In this document: piece by piece, positions 14,440-22,145 of the stretch
Position numbering within the stretch: position 1 is the first letter of the stretch
Layout of the letters: each line of letters opens with the position of its first letter
Assembly (NCBI GenBank): GCA_019136655.1
Contig: JAGVTU010000001.1
Coordinates: 124,001 to 188,000, forward strand
Direction: 5' to 3'
Length of the DNA stretch: 64,000 bases
Origin: Bacteroidota bacterium
GTDB taxonomy: Bacteria > Bacteroidota > Bacteroidia > AKYH767-A > OLB10
Position numbers and translations under genes: made by a program
Notes under the pieces: model-generated
Told to the model about the DNA's origin: nothing
Seen by the model: only the letters and a program-made list of their open reading frames with translations
Databases searched by the model: none

Positions 14440-16935
14440 TTATGCTACCCTTTGTTTGTACAGATGTTCTTGAAATTCTATAAACAGTCTGCTGATGTTT
14501 GCAACGTCTCCCAAAATTTCTTTTGCGTCTTCCAATGATTGATACTTGTTTGTCAGCAAGATTGGTAGTTTCTCTTGGTCGAGTTCGTCCACGCCTGTTT
14601 CAATATATTTGCTCAGCACGAAAGTGATAAACTCTTTTTGTTTGTCGTTGAGTAATGCAAATATTGTCGCTTCGGCTGCTTTTGCCCTTTCTTCTCTTGT
14701 CATGGCAATGTAGTCGCCATTGAAAACATATTCCAACACATCATACAGGTCGCTTTTTTCCATATCTACCAACTTTTGCAAAGTCAGTAAATCGCCTTTC
14801 GGGAAACCTGCCGCTTCTAAATTCTCCAATAAGGTTTTTCTGGTTAATGGATTGCTCCACAATTTCCGCAATTCTTCTTCGTCTTTGAAAAGTTTGGGCA
14901 ACTCACCAAAAAGACTATTCAAAAATTCTTCTGCTGAAATAGGCTTTCCGTCTGCACTCCAAAACGATGTTTGAATCATTACATCAATCATTCGCTCCTT
15001 TCCATTTTTCAGTTTTACCTTAGCCATTTTCTTACACACACATGGCCACTGTCCACATTTATAACAGGGTCCTGGAGGTTCTATGATGCATATACATGGT
15101 CTTTGCCCACATCTTACACATGGTTGTGGCTCCCTATAGTCACACTCACATGGGTTCTTGCCACATCTCTTACAAGTTTCTATTTCACTTGGCGGGCCAT
15201 CCCATTCAGGGTCGCTAAATCTTTTATACGCTTCTACAAAGTCGTAAATGGTAAAAAACTCTTTGCCGTCAAACAATCGTGTGCCACGCCCTATTATTTG
15301 TTTAAATTCTATCATTGAATTTACAGGCCGAAGCAAAACTATATTCCTGATATTTCTTGCATCCACTCCTGTAGAAAGTTTTATCGAAGTAGTCAGAATC
15401 GTTGGTATCGTTTTTTCATTGTCCTGAAATTCTCGCAATAGTCTTTCACCTTCTTCACCGTCATTCGCTGTTACACGAACGCAATAAAATGGGTCTTTGC
15501 TATTTGCATTCTGGTTTACTAAATCTCTTATCAATGCTGCATGTGCTTGATTGGCACAAAAAATAATTGCCTTTTCGTTTTGGTTGGCTGCATCTAAATA
15601 GATGTTTACTCGTTTGGTCTCGCGTTCTACAATTTCAATGGTGCGGTTAAAGTCTTTTTCTTCATAGAGTTTGCCTTCTTCTACTTCTCCTTCTAACACT
15701 GTATCGTCTGAGGTATATACATAATCATCCAAAGTGGTTTTAATGCGTTTTACTTTAAATGGTGTTAAGAATCCGTCATTGATACCTTCTTTCAGCGAAT
15801 AGATATAAACCGGTTCACCAAAATATTTATAGGTGTCCACATTGTCTTTTCGCTTTGGAGTTGCAGTTAAACCTAACTGCACTGCCGGACTGAAATATTC
15901 TAAAATGCCCCGCCAATTGCTTTCGTCATTTGCTCCGCCACGATGACACTCATCTATGATGATGAAATCAAAATAGTCGGCTGGGTATAATTGATAATTG
16001 ACAGTGGATAATTGAGAATTGTTTTCTTCATCTCCTTCTGATGATGTTGAGAATGTTTGGAAGATTGTGAAGAAAATATTTCCATTGGTAGGAACACGAT
16101 TTTGGTTTTGCTTTGAGTTTGTTAGAAAAGTATTGACTTTTATTTTTTTTCCATTCTCATTCAAATCACGGATTGCTTTTGGGCTGATACGAACCAATGC
16201 ATCATCCTTAAAGGCTGCATACTTAGTAAACTCTCCATAAGCTTGGTCTGCTAAAATATTTCTGTCTGCTAAAAATAAAATTCTTGGCCTTCTACTTCCA
16301 TCCCATTTAATATTCCATCTTGCTTGAAAAAGTTTCCAGGCTATATGGAAAGCAATAGTGGTTTTCCCTGTTCCGGTTGCCAGTGTAAGCAATATTCTGT
16401 TTCTCTTTTTTACCACAGCTTCCATTACGGCATTTACAGCGCTTTCTTGATAATATCTTGGGGGTTTGGTTTTGTTGATATCTTCAAACGGCACATTGGC
16501 AAATTTTTCCCGCCACTCATTTTCAATTGTCAATTTTCCATTGTCAATTGCATACGTTTTATTCCAAAGTTCATCAGGGCTTAAAAAATCTGTAACCAAA
16601 CCCTCTTCGCCTGTTTTCATACAAATTTGGTAAATCTCTTTACCGTTGGTGCTGTAAGTGGTTTCTAATTGAAGTTTTTGAGCATACTTCTTGGCTTGCA
16701 TTACGCCTTCGCCAACTTCCTGTTCATCACTTTTAGCTTCCACAATTGCCAACTTGATGCCTTTGTAAACCAACACATAATCTGCAATCTCTTTTTTTCC
16801 ACGCCCACCGCCTGTTTGTATTTTCCCTTGTGTAATGTGGTATTCACGAAGGACTTTAGAGTCTTCCACAATGCCCCAACCACAAGCCTTTAGCTTTGGG
16901 TCTATGAGTTCCGCTCTTGTTTCTGATTCGTTCAT
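14440..16935 (-). CDS. hsdR: Type I restriction endonuclease subunit R (HsdR, EcoEI-like)
   Basis: An 831-residue HsdR subunit, the motor and nuclease of a type I restriction system. The N-terminal nuclease domain holds EIADYVLVYKGIKLAIVEAK (PD-(D/E)xK-type D and ExK). The SF2 translocase follows with Walker A TLATGTGKT, DECH box IIIDECHRGG, GLTATPKR and the late arginine motif QIIGRGTRLF. The C-terminal EcoEI-type domain (from about 635) has FWSADGKPISAEEFLNSLF. Unusual features are three C-x2-CG-x2-P-C-x-C zinc-knuckle-like repeats at about 585-633, and two stretches (residues about 128-138 and 304-316) read from low-complexity repeat DNA. It is the last gene of the hsd operon and follows a small repeat ORF by 2 nt. 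Confidence 0.95.
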   Translation of the reverse strand: MNESETRAELIDPKLKACGWGIVEDSKVLREYHITQGKIQTGGGRGKKEIADYVLVYKGIKLAIVEAKSDEQEVGEGVMQAKKYAQKLQLETTYSTNGKEIYQICMKTGEEGLVTDFLSPDELWNKTYAIDNGKLTIENEWREKFANVPFEDINKTKPPRYYQESAVNAVMEAVVKKRNRILLTLATGTGKTTIAFHIAWKLFQARWNIKWDGSRRPRILFLADRNILADQAYGEFTKYAAFKDDALVRISPKAIRDLNENGKKIKVNTFLTNSKQNQNRVPTNGNIFFTIFQTFSTSSEGDEENNSQLSTVNYQLYPADYFDFIIIDECHRGGANDESNWRGILEYFSPAVQLGLTATPKRKDNVDTYKYFGEPVYIYSLKEGINDGFLTPFKVKRIKTTLDDYVYTSDDTVLEGEVEEGKLYEEKDFNRTIEIVERETKRVNIYLDAANQNEKAIIFCANQAHAALIRDLVNQNANSKDPFYCVRVTANDGEEGERLLREFQDNEKTIPTILTTSIKLSTGVDARNIRNIVLLRPVNSMIEFKQIIGRGTRLFDGKEFFTIYDFVEAYKRFSDPEWDGPPSEIETCKRCGKNPCECDYREPQPCVRCGQRPCICIIEPPGPCYKCGQWPCVCKKMAKVKLKNGKERMIDVMIQTSFWSADGKPISAEEFLNSLFGELPKLFKDEEELRKLWSNPLTRKTLLENLEAAGFPKGDLLTLQKLVDMEKSDLYDVLEYVFNGDYIAMTREERAKAAEATIFALLNDKQKEFITFVLSKYIETGVDELDQEKLPILLTNKYQSLEDAKEILGDVANISRLFIEFQEHLYKQRVA
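15988..16025 (-). repeat. Low-complexity ATTGACAATTG-type repeat inside hsdR
   Basis: The DNA is made of variants of ATAATTG/CAATTAT and is read in frame as SQLSTVNYQL, a peptide seen wherever this common Bacteroidota intergenic repeat is translated. A second tract of the same type lies at 16521-16551 (TCAATTGTCAATTTTCCATT). Both keep the hsdR frame open. Confidence 0.65.
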
Positions 16936-16937
16936 TT

Positions 16938-17159
16938 TTACTCTTTTATCAAATGACCATCAAATAAAATCGGGCTGCCAATCACATAACTATCACATAA
17001 AAAATCATTGAATATCAATGATTTGAGTTGATTGTTGGCGCCATCTATCACATAACCATCACATAAGAATTCTGAGTTGGTCAAACAACCATCAAATAAG
17101 TTTTTAAGCCCAAAATGGAATATAGCTGGCATATTTTCTTGATTTACTGTCTGGGTCAT
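16938..17159 (-). CDS. Small ORF with 11-residue repeats between the AlbA_2 gene and hsdR
   Basis: A 73-codon frame that starts inside the 3' end of the AlbA_2 gene (another frame) and stops 2 nt before the hsdR ATG. Residues 21-73 are built from an 11-residue unit: LFDGCLTNSEF, LCDGYVIDGAN, a degenerate NQLKSLIFNDF, LCDSYVIGSPI, LFDGHLIKE. The DNA beneath has four 20-bp copies at 16948, 16981, 17047 and 17080, that is 33, 66 and 33 nt apart, each copy itself two tandem ~10-bp halves. It may encode a small repeat protein or be a cis-acting repeat array before hsdR. No family is recognised. Confidence 0.4.
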   Translation of the reverse strand: MTQTVNQENMPAIFHFGLKNLFDGCLTNSEFLCDGYVIDGANNQLKSLIFNDFLCDSYVIGSPILFDGHLIKE

Positions 17160-18549
17160 CTTCTTTAATTACTTTATCATCAATGGCATCTCGAATAATG
17201 CGTGAAGCAATTGAATAGTTATGGTCTTCAATTTTGAATCTTTCTCTTAGACTTTGATTTGTCATTTTCTCATTGGATACATATTTCAAACAAGCGTGCT
17301 GATAACAGGCTCTGATTTTTTCTTTTTTATCTAAATCGTTCAATGTTTTGTAACAATACATTGTTACACGTGTTCTATTCTCTGAAACGACAACATTTAT
17401 GGCAGGCAGTTGATACAATTCATTGTAAAAAATTACCTTGTCCAATCCACTGCCTTTTTCCTCGCAAAACCCCATTCTTCGCATAAGGTCTGCTAATTTT
17501 TCATTTCGGGATAAATAAGCATCAATAAATCGGTCTGGTGTAACCAAAGGCGTTCCGGGATTTGATATTTCAATTCTGTCTGCGAAAATCTCTATCATCG
17601 GGAAACCTTTTTCAGTTAAGTCCTGATGGATAAGAGCATTGGCAACCAACTCTCTGATTGCAATTTCAGGATACATTCGAGTTTCTTTTCTTAATGCTTT
17701 CCCTATTTCTTCATTGGCAGGCAATTGGCTGTTTATCCAATCTACTAAGCCTTCAAAACCTAAAGCATAGCCTTTGGCTCCTATTTGTTCCCTTTCTGTT
17801 TCAACTTTGTTTTTACCCTTGTAAACGATAACTCGAACTGATTTTCGTTCCACACTTTCAAAATCTTTCAACTGCTTTGAAAAAAGCAATGCCCCTAATT
17901 TGGTTATTGCATAACCATTGTTTTTTACAACTAAACCTTCATCCATAAATTTATCAATCACACCTTGCTGATTGGATGGATAAGGCAATTTCAACAAATC
18001 AAAATAAGTTTCAGTGCTTAAATACTTGGTAATATCTGATGTACTTAGATTGTCCTTGGCGATTTCTTTTTCAAAAGTTATAGTGTCTTTCTTCCAAATT
18101 TTCGCTTGTTTCTGCGGAAACTCATTTAACTTTCTCGTGATACTACTTACACGAATATATGCCTGGTGAAGAAATTCAACAGGTTGGTTTTTAGTGGCTG
18201 GAATTACATAAATGGAGATATGCCTTGAATCGTCATAATCAAATTCATAAACAGCAAAATCTATTCTTGGATTTAATCGGGTAAGCAACCAATGTTCTAA
18301 GTCTTCATTTCCTTTTTTGGCAACTTTGGCTTTAAAGGCTGTGCCTTTGATGATTTGCGTTTTGTCTTCTACACCAAACACCAAATATCCGAATGGCTGA
18401 TTGTGAATGCAAGCACCGTTAGATAAAGCCGAAATTCCTTCTCCAATTTCTTCGGCAGAATGATAATTGAGTTTGAACTCCACCCATTCACTTTCGTGAG
18501 GCTGTTTTACAAGCTCGTTCAATAATTCTATCAATTGTTGTTCATTCAT
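17104..18549 (-). CDS. AlbA_2 (Schlafen-like) and HATPase domain protein in the hsd operon
   Basis: A 481-residue protein common as an extra gene in type I restriction loci. The N-terminal AlbA_2 putative nucleic-acid-binding domain has HESEWVEFKLNYHSAEEIGE, GACIHNQPFGYLVFGVED and VSSITRKL. A RecG-like/GHKL ATPase part follows with the N-box PEIAIRELVANALIHQDL, the FADRIEISNPG motif and EEKGSGLDKV. A winged-helix-like C-terminus ends KYASYIPFWA. The role in restriction is unproven; regulators and defence effectors both occur in this family. Its ATG overlaps the hsdS stop (ATGA), and its 3' end overlaps the small repeat ORF by 56 nt. Confidence 0.92.
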   Translation of the reverse strand: MNEQQLIELLNELVKQPHESEWVEFKLNYHSAEEIGEGISALSNGACIHNQPFGYLVFGVEDKTQIIKGTAFKAKVAKKGNEDLEHWLLTRLNPRIDFAVYEFDYDDSRHISIYVIPATKNQPVEFLHQAYIRVSSITRKLNEFPQKQAKIWKKDTITFEKEIAKDNLSTSDITKYLSTETYFDLLKLPYPSNQQGVIDKFMDEGLVVKNNGYAITKLGALLFSKQLKDFESVERKSVRVIVYKGKNKVETEREQIGAKGYALGFEGLVDWINSQLPANEEIGKALRKETRMYPEIAIRELVANALIHQDLTEKGFPMIEIFADRIEISNPGTPLVTPDRFIDAYLSRNEKLADLMRRMGFCEEKGSGLDKVIFYNELYQLPAINVVVSENRTRVTMYCYKTLNDLDKKEKIRACYQHACLKYVSNEKMTNQSLRERFKIEDHNYSIASRIIRDAIDDKVIKEDDPDSKSRKYASYIPFWA

Positions 18550-19853
18550 ACTGCAATTGCTTTTTCAGTTTTTGGTTCGGCAGGCTCACCACCACGCAAT
18601 TCTCCTGCAAATGCCTTTTGCAAAATAGATTTTTTCAGTTCTTCTAAATCCGCAATTTTCTTTTGATAAACCGCTTCCAACTTTTGCGTTTCAGCTCGCA
18701 GGGCATCTAATTGGCGGACGATGGTTTGTTGAGCTTTTTTTGAAATAAAAGGGACTAATGCTTCTGTAATCGCTCCAATACCAACATTCCCTTGCCCAAC
18801 TGTTCCTGTTTCATTTGCAAAATATTGGTCTTTGAAGATGTTTGTCCACGAAAAATAAAGAAAAAACTTTGGAAGATACTTTTCCGAAAACCTAATCGAA
18901 GCAATTCGTTGATTAAGTAAATAATTTCCCTTTTCAATTATTACAGTGAAACCATAATCTCTTTTATTTTTTGTTCCCGTTTGAGTAATGATTACATCAT
19001 TGATTTGTAGCAATGCTTTTGAAAGAAGTTTTTCGTCCGTTGTATCAATGAAAACAGGACTTTCATTTTCTCTTATCATTGCAGGACGAATATTCCCCAT
19101 TCTTAATACTTGATATTTTCCTTGATTTTTGAAATCTGTACTTTTGAAGGAGTATCCACCGATAACTTTTGCAACTTCTGAAATCTTCTTTTTTTCTTTT
19201 TCCTGAAACAAATTCTCAAACACTCCCTGCAAATAACTCTCAAAAAGTTCTTTGGCGTTTTTGAGGTTTTGTTCGGCATTGGCTTTTGCTTTGTCTATTG
19301 CCGCAAATGCCTTGTCTAAAATGGAAACTATGCGTTGTTGTTCGGGGAGGGGGGGAAGGGGAATTTCATAATCCCTAATCATTGGAACTGTTAGTTGAGG
19401 AATTGAAGAACCACTATGTTTGAAATCTATTTTTCTTAAAGCATAATCTAAAAAGTCTAAACTTAATTTCTTTAAATCAATTGGTGATACGACAATTAGC
19501 CTTACAATAGGAAAGAATGGTTCAAGTCTTTTTATTGAAAACCCAATTGTTCCCCTTGCAGAAACAGTAATACTTGGTTTTACTATTTTTGCAATAGTTG
19601 TATATCCGTAAAGTCCATCATTTTTTTCTCCATTTGCATAAATAGGAATTTGATACTTTTCAGTTTGTATTTCTGAAAAGTAATCTTTCGGAACATCACC
19701 TCCTGCTGATAATTCACAAACTTCCCCCAACTTTTTTATTTCCCATTTGTCTGAATCACGGATTTGCTTAGATTGCTCAGATGACACAGATTTTTCATTC
19801 GTGTAATCCTTTAATCCTACTAATCCGTGATGCTGACTTTTCTTTTGTTTCAT
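18546..19853 (-). CDS. hsdS: Type I restriction-modification specificity subunit (HsdS)
   Basis: A 435-residue HsdS that gives target recognition to both the methylase and the restriction complex. Target recognition domain 1 starts at WEIKKLGEVCELSAGGDVPK, and the central conserved region IPLPPLPEQQRIVSILDKAF leads into a long coiled coil. Domain 2 starts near ISEVAKVIGGYSFKSTDF, and the distal coiled coil ends KKSILQKAFAGEL. The first ~35 residues, SQHHGLVGLKDYTNEKSV and SSEQSKQIRDSDK, are not HsdS-like: they are read from a dispersed repeat duplicated upstream at 19890-20044. The start is therefore uncertain; the frame is open back to 19931. The stop overlaps the AlbA_2 gene. Confidence 0.92.
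   Translation of the reverse strand: MKQKKSQHHGLVGLKDYTNEKSVSSEQSKQIRDSDKWEIKKLGEVCELSAGGDVPKDYFSEIQTEKYQIPIYANGEKNDGLYGYTTIAKIVKPSITVSARGTIGFSIKRLEPFFPIVRLIVVSPIDLKKLSLDFLDYALRKIDFKHSGSSIPQLTVPMIRDYEIPLPPLPEQQRIVSILDKAFAAIDKAKANAEQNLKNAKELFESYLQGVFENLFQEKEKKKISEVAKVIGGYSFKSTDFKNQGKYQVLRMGNIRPAMIRENESPVFIDTTDEKLLSKALLQINDVIITQTGTKNKRDYGFTVIIEKGNYLLNQRIASIRFSEKYLPKFFLYFSWTNIFKDQYFANETGTVGQGNVGIGAITEALVPFISKKAQQTIVRQLDALRAETQKLEAVYQKKIADLEELKKSILQKAFAGELRGGEPAEPKTEKAIAV
19747..19849 (-). repeat. Duplicated 'AATCCGTGAT/ATCTGTGTCATCTG' unit, copy at hsdS 5' end
   Basis: This unit forms the 5' coding part of hsdS. On the coding strand it has AAAAGTCAGCATCACGGATT, a variable middle, then AAATCTGTGTCATCTGAGCA and AAATCCGTGATTCAGACAAA. 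A second, longer copy follows at 19890-20044 with the same order of blocks. Confidence 0.8.
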
Positions 19854-19889
19854 ATCAATTCCAAAATTGAGTTTAATATTTCGGCACTT

Positions 19890-20044
19890 TTTGTCTGAAT
19901 CACGGATTTGCTCGGATTGCTCAGATGACACAGATTTTTTGATTGTACAGATTCATAATCCGAGCAATCATTTAACCCTTCTAATCTGTAATTCAGATAC
20001 TTTAATTTTTCTAATCCGTGATGCTGACTTTTTATTTCATTCAT
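19890..20044 (-). repeat. Second copy of the duplicated unit, between the GxxExxY gene and hsdS
   Basis: Begins on the coding strand with an ATG and AAAAAGTCAGCATCACGGAT and ends with AATCCGTGATTCAGACAAAA, parallel to the copy at the hsdS start. It contains a 64-codon frame (19850-20044) that is only repeat sequence. A related block, ATCACTGATGAGCACAGATT, lies at 20422-20465 on the other side of the GxxExxY gene and supplies the hsdM stop codon, so the GxxExxY gene is bracketed by pieces of the same repeat. Confidence 0.75.
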
Positions 20045-20421
20045 AATACCAATCTCTTAAAGGTTAAACTCTTACTGCCAAAGTTGATGAGCAAACCAAC
20101 TTCTAATTTGTATGCTTTCAAGTAATTTAATGCTTGAGCCAAATGCACATCTTCAAGCTGTATAATTGCTTTTAATTCAACCAATACTTTTCCTTCCACC
20201 ACAAAATCAGCCCTTCTTGTACCTATAGGCTCTTCCAAATCTTTATAAAAAATATTCTGTTCTATTTCTCTGGCAAATTCCAATCCTGCTTTTCGCATTT
20301 CATAAGCCAATGCACGCTGATAAATCACTTCCTGAAAGCCATTACCTAAAAATTTATGCACTTCAAATGAAGCCCCAATTATTTTTTCGGTTATGTCTTT
20401 GTATTTTAAATCTACATTCAT
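20041..20421 (-). CDS. GxxExxY protein (PD-(D/E)xK superfamily)
   Basis: A 126-residue member of the GxxExxY family (PF13366-type). The name motif is present in FLGNGFQEVIYQRALAYEMR. A restriction-nuclease-like core follows: RADFVVEGKVLVELKAI gives the D and ExK of the PD-(D/E)xK fold, then QALNYLKAYKLEVGLLINFG and the family ending SLTFKRLVL. The real activity is unknown. It is inserted between hsdM and hsdS on the same strand and is bracketed by AATCCGTGAT/ATCTGTGT repeats, as such genes often are, so it looks like a mobile passenger rather than a native part of the restriction operon. Confidence 0.92.
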   Translation of the reverse strand: MNVDLKYKDITEKIIGASFEVHKFLGNGFQEVIYQRALAYEMRKAGLEFAREIEQNIFYKDLEEPIGTRRADFVVEGKVLVELKAIIQLEDVHLAQALNYLKAYKLEVGLLINFGSKSLTFKRLVL

Positions 20422-20458
20422 AATCTGTGTTATCCTTTAATCTGTGCTCATCAGTGAT

Positions 20459-21949
20459 TCAGACAATAAGGTTTGCAATGCTCTCCAACACTTCATCCGC
20501 TTCTTCGTCCAATGCTTTCATTTCTTCCAAAATGGCTTGTGGTGAGCGCAGTCGAACCACTTCTTTCTTGTTCGGGTTCTTTACGCTTAAGTCGTAGGTG
20601 GCTGAGTCTATCGAAGCCACATTTACCGTCCAAGAGTTTTCGCTATCGGCAAAGGTTTTTTGCAGCTCTATAAATTCAGCCAAATCGTTTTCGTTAAGTG
20701 GGTTGGTTTTACCCAAATTGCGGTCGAGGTTCAGCTGGTAAAACCAAACCTTTTGAGTGGGTTTTCCTTTTTCAAAAAACAATACAACTGTTTTAACTCC
20801 TGCACCGGTAAATGTTCCACCCGGCAAATCTAATACAGTATGCAGGTTGCAATTTTCCAACAAAGTTTTGCGTATGGCAACTGTGGCATTGTCGGTATTG
20901 CTCAGAAAAGTGTTTTTAATAACTACACCTGCCTTACCGCCTGCTTTCAGAATTTTAATGAAGTGCTGCAAAAAAAGCGAAGCGGTTTCGCCTGTTTTAA
21001 TCGGGAAGTTTTGTTGCACTTCTGCTCTTTCTTTTCCACCAAAAGGCGGATTGGCAAGCACTACATCATAGCGGTCTTTTTCCTGTATGTCGGCAAGGTT
21101 TTCGGCAAGTGTGTTGGTGTGTATGATGTTTGGGGCTTCCACACCGTGCAAAATCATATTCATAATGCCAATGATATACGCCAATGATTTTTTCTCTTTG
21201 CCGTAAAAGGTGCGTTTTTGAAGTGTTTCCCAATCTTTACTTGACAAACCGTTCCCTGAGCCTGTCGAAGGGCGGTTTTTCAAATAGTCAAACGCTTCGC
21301 ACAAGAAGCCTGCTGAACCCACAGCACCGTCATAAATTTTGTCGCCAATTTTTGGAGCAACCACTTTTACAATGGTGGTTATGAGCGGTCGGGGCGTGTA
21401 GTATTCGCCACCGTTTCGCCCTGCGTTGCCCATGTTTTTGATTTTGTCTTCATACAGATGGCTCATTTCGTGCTTCTCTGCGTGGGTGCGGAAACGCAAC
21501 TCGTCAATGCGGTTAATCACTTCACGCAAATTGTAGCCGCTTTGTATGCGGTTTTTCAGTTCGCTGAAAATTTCGCCAATTTTGTATTCAATCGTGTCGG
21601 CACTGTCGGCACTCTGCTTAAATGTTTTGAGGTAAGGGAAAAGATTGTTGTTTACAAAGTCGGTGAGGTCGTCACCTGTCAGGGCGTTGTGGTGGTCCAG
21701 TTCGACAAGCTCACTGCCCGCTTTCTTCTTTTTGGGCATTGCCCACACTGTCCATTGGTAATCTCTTTCAATGATGGGTGTGTAAGTCTTACCTGTTAGT
21801 TCGGCTGCTGTGGCACGGTCTTTCTCTAAGTCGTCCAAATATTTGAGGAACAAAATCCAAGAGGTTTGCTCCACATAATCCAATTCACTTCCGCAACCTG
21901 CGTCTTTGTGCAGTATGTCGTCTATATTTTTAAAAGTCTGCTCGAACAT
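20459..21949 (-). CDS. hsdM: Type I restriction-modification DNA methyltransferase (HsdM)
   Basis: A 496-residue N6-adenine methyltransferase. The N-terminal helical domain (FEQTFKNIDDILHKDAGCGS, WILFLKYLDDLE) precedes the catalytic fold with a SAM-binding loop at YDGAVGSAGFLCEAFDYL and the catalytic motif N300-P-P-F303 in VVLANPPFGGKE. The GEYYTPRPLITTIVKV block is typical. Three REP-like palindromes lie in the coding sequence: RPSTGSGNGLSS (21254-21272), ASIDSATYDL (20598-20620) and EVVRLRSPQ (20539-20560), all in frame. It is the first gene of the operon; its TGA lies in a dispersed repeat next to the GxxExxY gene. Confidence 0.96.
   Translation of the reverse strand: MFEQTFKNIDDILHKDAGCGSELDYVEQTSWILFLKYLDDLEKDRATAAELTGKTYTPIIERDYQWTVWAMPKKKKAGSELVELDHHNALTGDDLTDFVNNNLFPYLKTFKQSADSADTIEYKIGEIFSELKNRIQSGYNLREVINRIDELRFRTHAEKHEMSHLYEDKIKNMGNAGRNGGEYYTPRPLITTIVKVVAPKIGDKIYDGAVGSAGFLCEAFDYLKNRPSTGSGNGLSSKDWETLQKRTFYGKEKKSLAYIIGIMNMILHGVEAPNIIHTNTLAENLADIQEKDRYDVVLANPPFGGKERAEVQQNFPIKTGETASLFLQHFIKILKAGGKAGVVIKNTFLSNTDNATVAIRKTLLENCNLHTVLDLPGGTFTGAGVKTVVLFFEKGKPTQKVWFYQLNLDRNLGKTNPLNENDLAEFIELQKTFADSENSWTVNVASIDSATYDLSVKNPNKKEVVRLRSPQAILEEMKALDEEADEVLESIANLIV
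20539..20560. repeat. REP-like palindrome a in hsdM
   Basis: On the coding strand GTGGTTCGACTGCGCTCACC: stem GTGGT/ACCAC around the core TTCGACTGCGCTCA. Confidence 0.75.
20598..20620. repeat. REP-like palindrome b in hsdM
   Basis: On the coding strand GTGGCTTCGATAGACTCAGC: stem GTGGCT/AGCCAC around a TTCGATAGACTCA core, a variant of palindrome a. Confidence 0.75.
21248..21278. repeat. REP-like palindrome c in hsdM
   Basis: Contains CCCTTCGACAGGCTCAGGG on the coding strand (21254-21272), with outer arms AACCG/CGGTT that extend the stem. Read in frame as RPSTGSGNGLS, absent from ordinary HsdM proteins as far as I can judge. Confidence 0.8.
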
Positions 21950-22045
21950 AATTTAATATTGTTTTCCTCAACGATTTGCTAAAGTATAATCTTTTATCCA
22001 ATTCATTTATGATACCCTCTCTACAAATTAAAACATATCATAATT

Positions 22046-22119
22046 ACAACCCGGCAAGAGGCAAGCTCCTGCTGGGTTGTTTACGTTATACACCCAGCAA
22101 GAGGCAAGCTCTTGCCGGG
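22046..22119. repeat. Pair of REP-like palindromes, right end of island
   Basis: Two imperfect hairpins in tandem. The first (22046-22080) has arms ACAACCCGGCAAGAG and CTCCTGCTGGGTTGT around GCAAG. The second (22091-22119) has arms CACCCAGCAAGAG and CTCTTGCCGGG around GCAAG. They match the single palindrome at 14194-14227 with the loop inverted. They lie about 100 nt upstream of hsdM and just inside the right flanking repeat. Confidence 0.8.
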
Positions 22120-22145
22120 AGTCAGGAAGAGCCAAGATATTGCAT

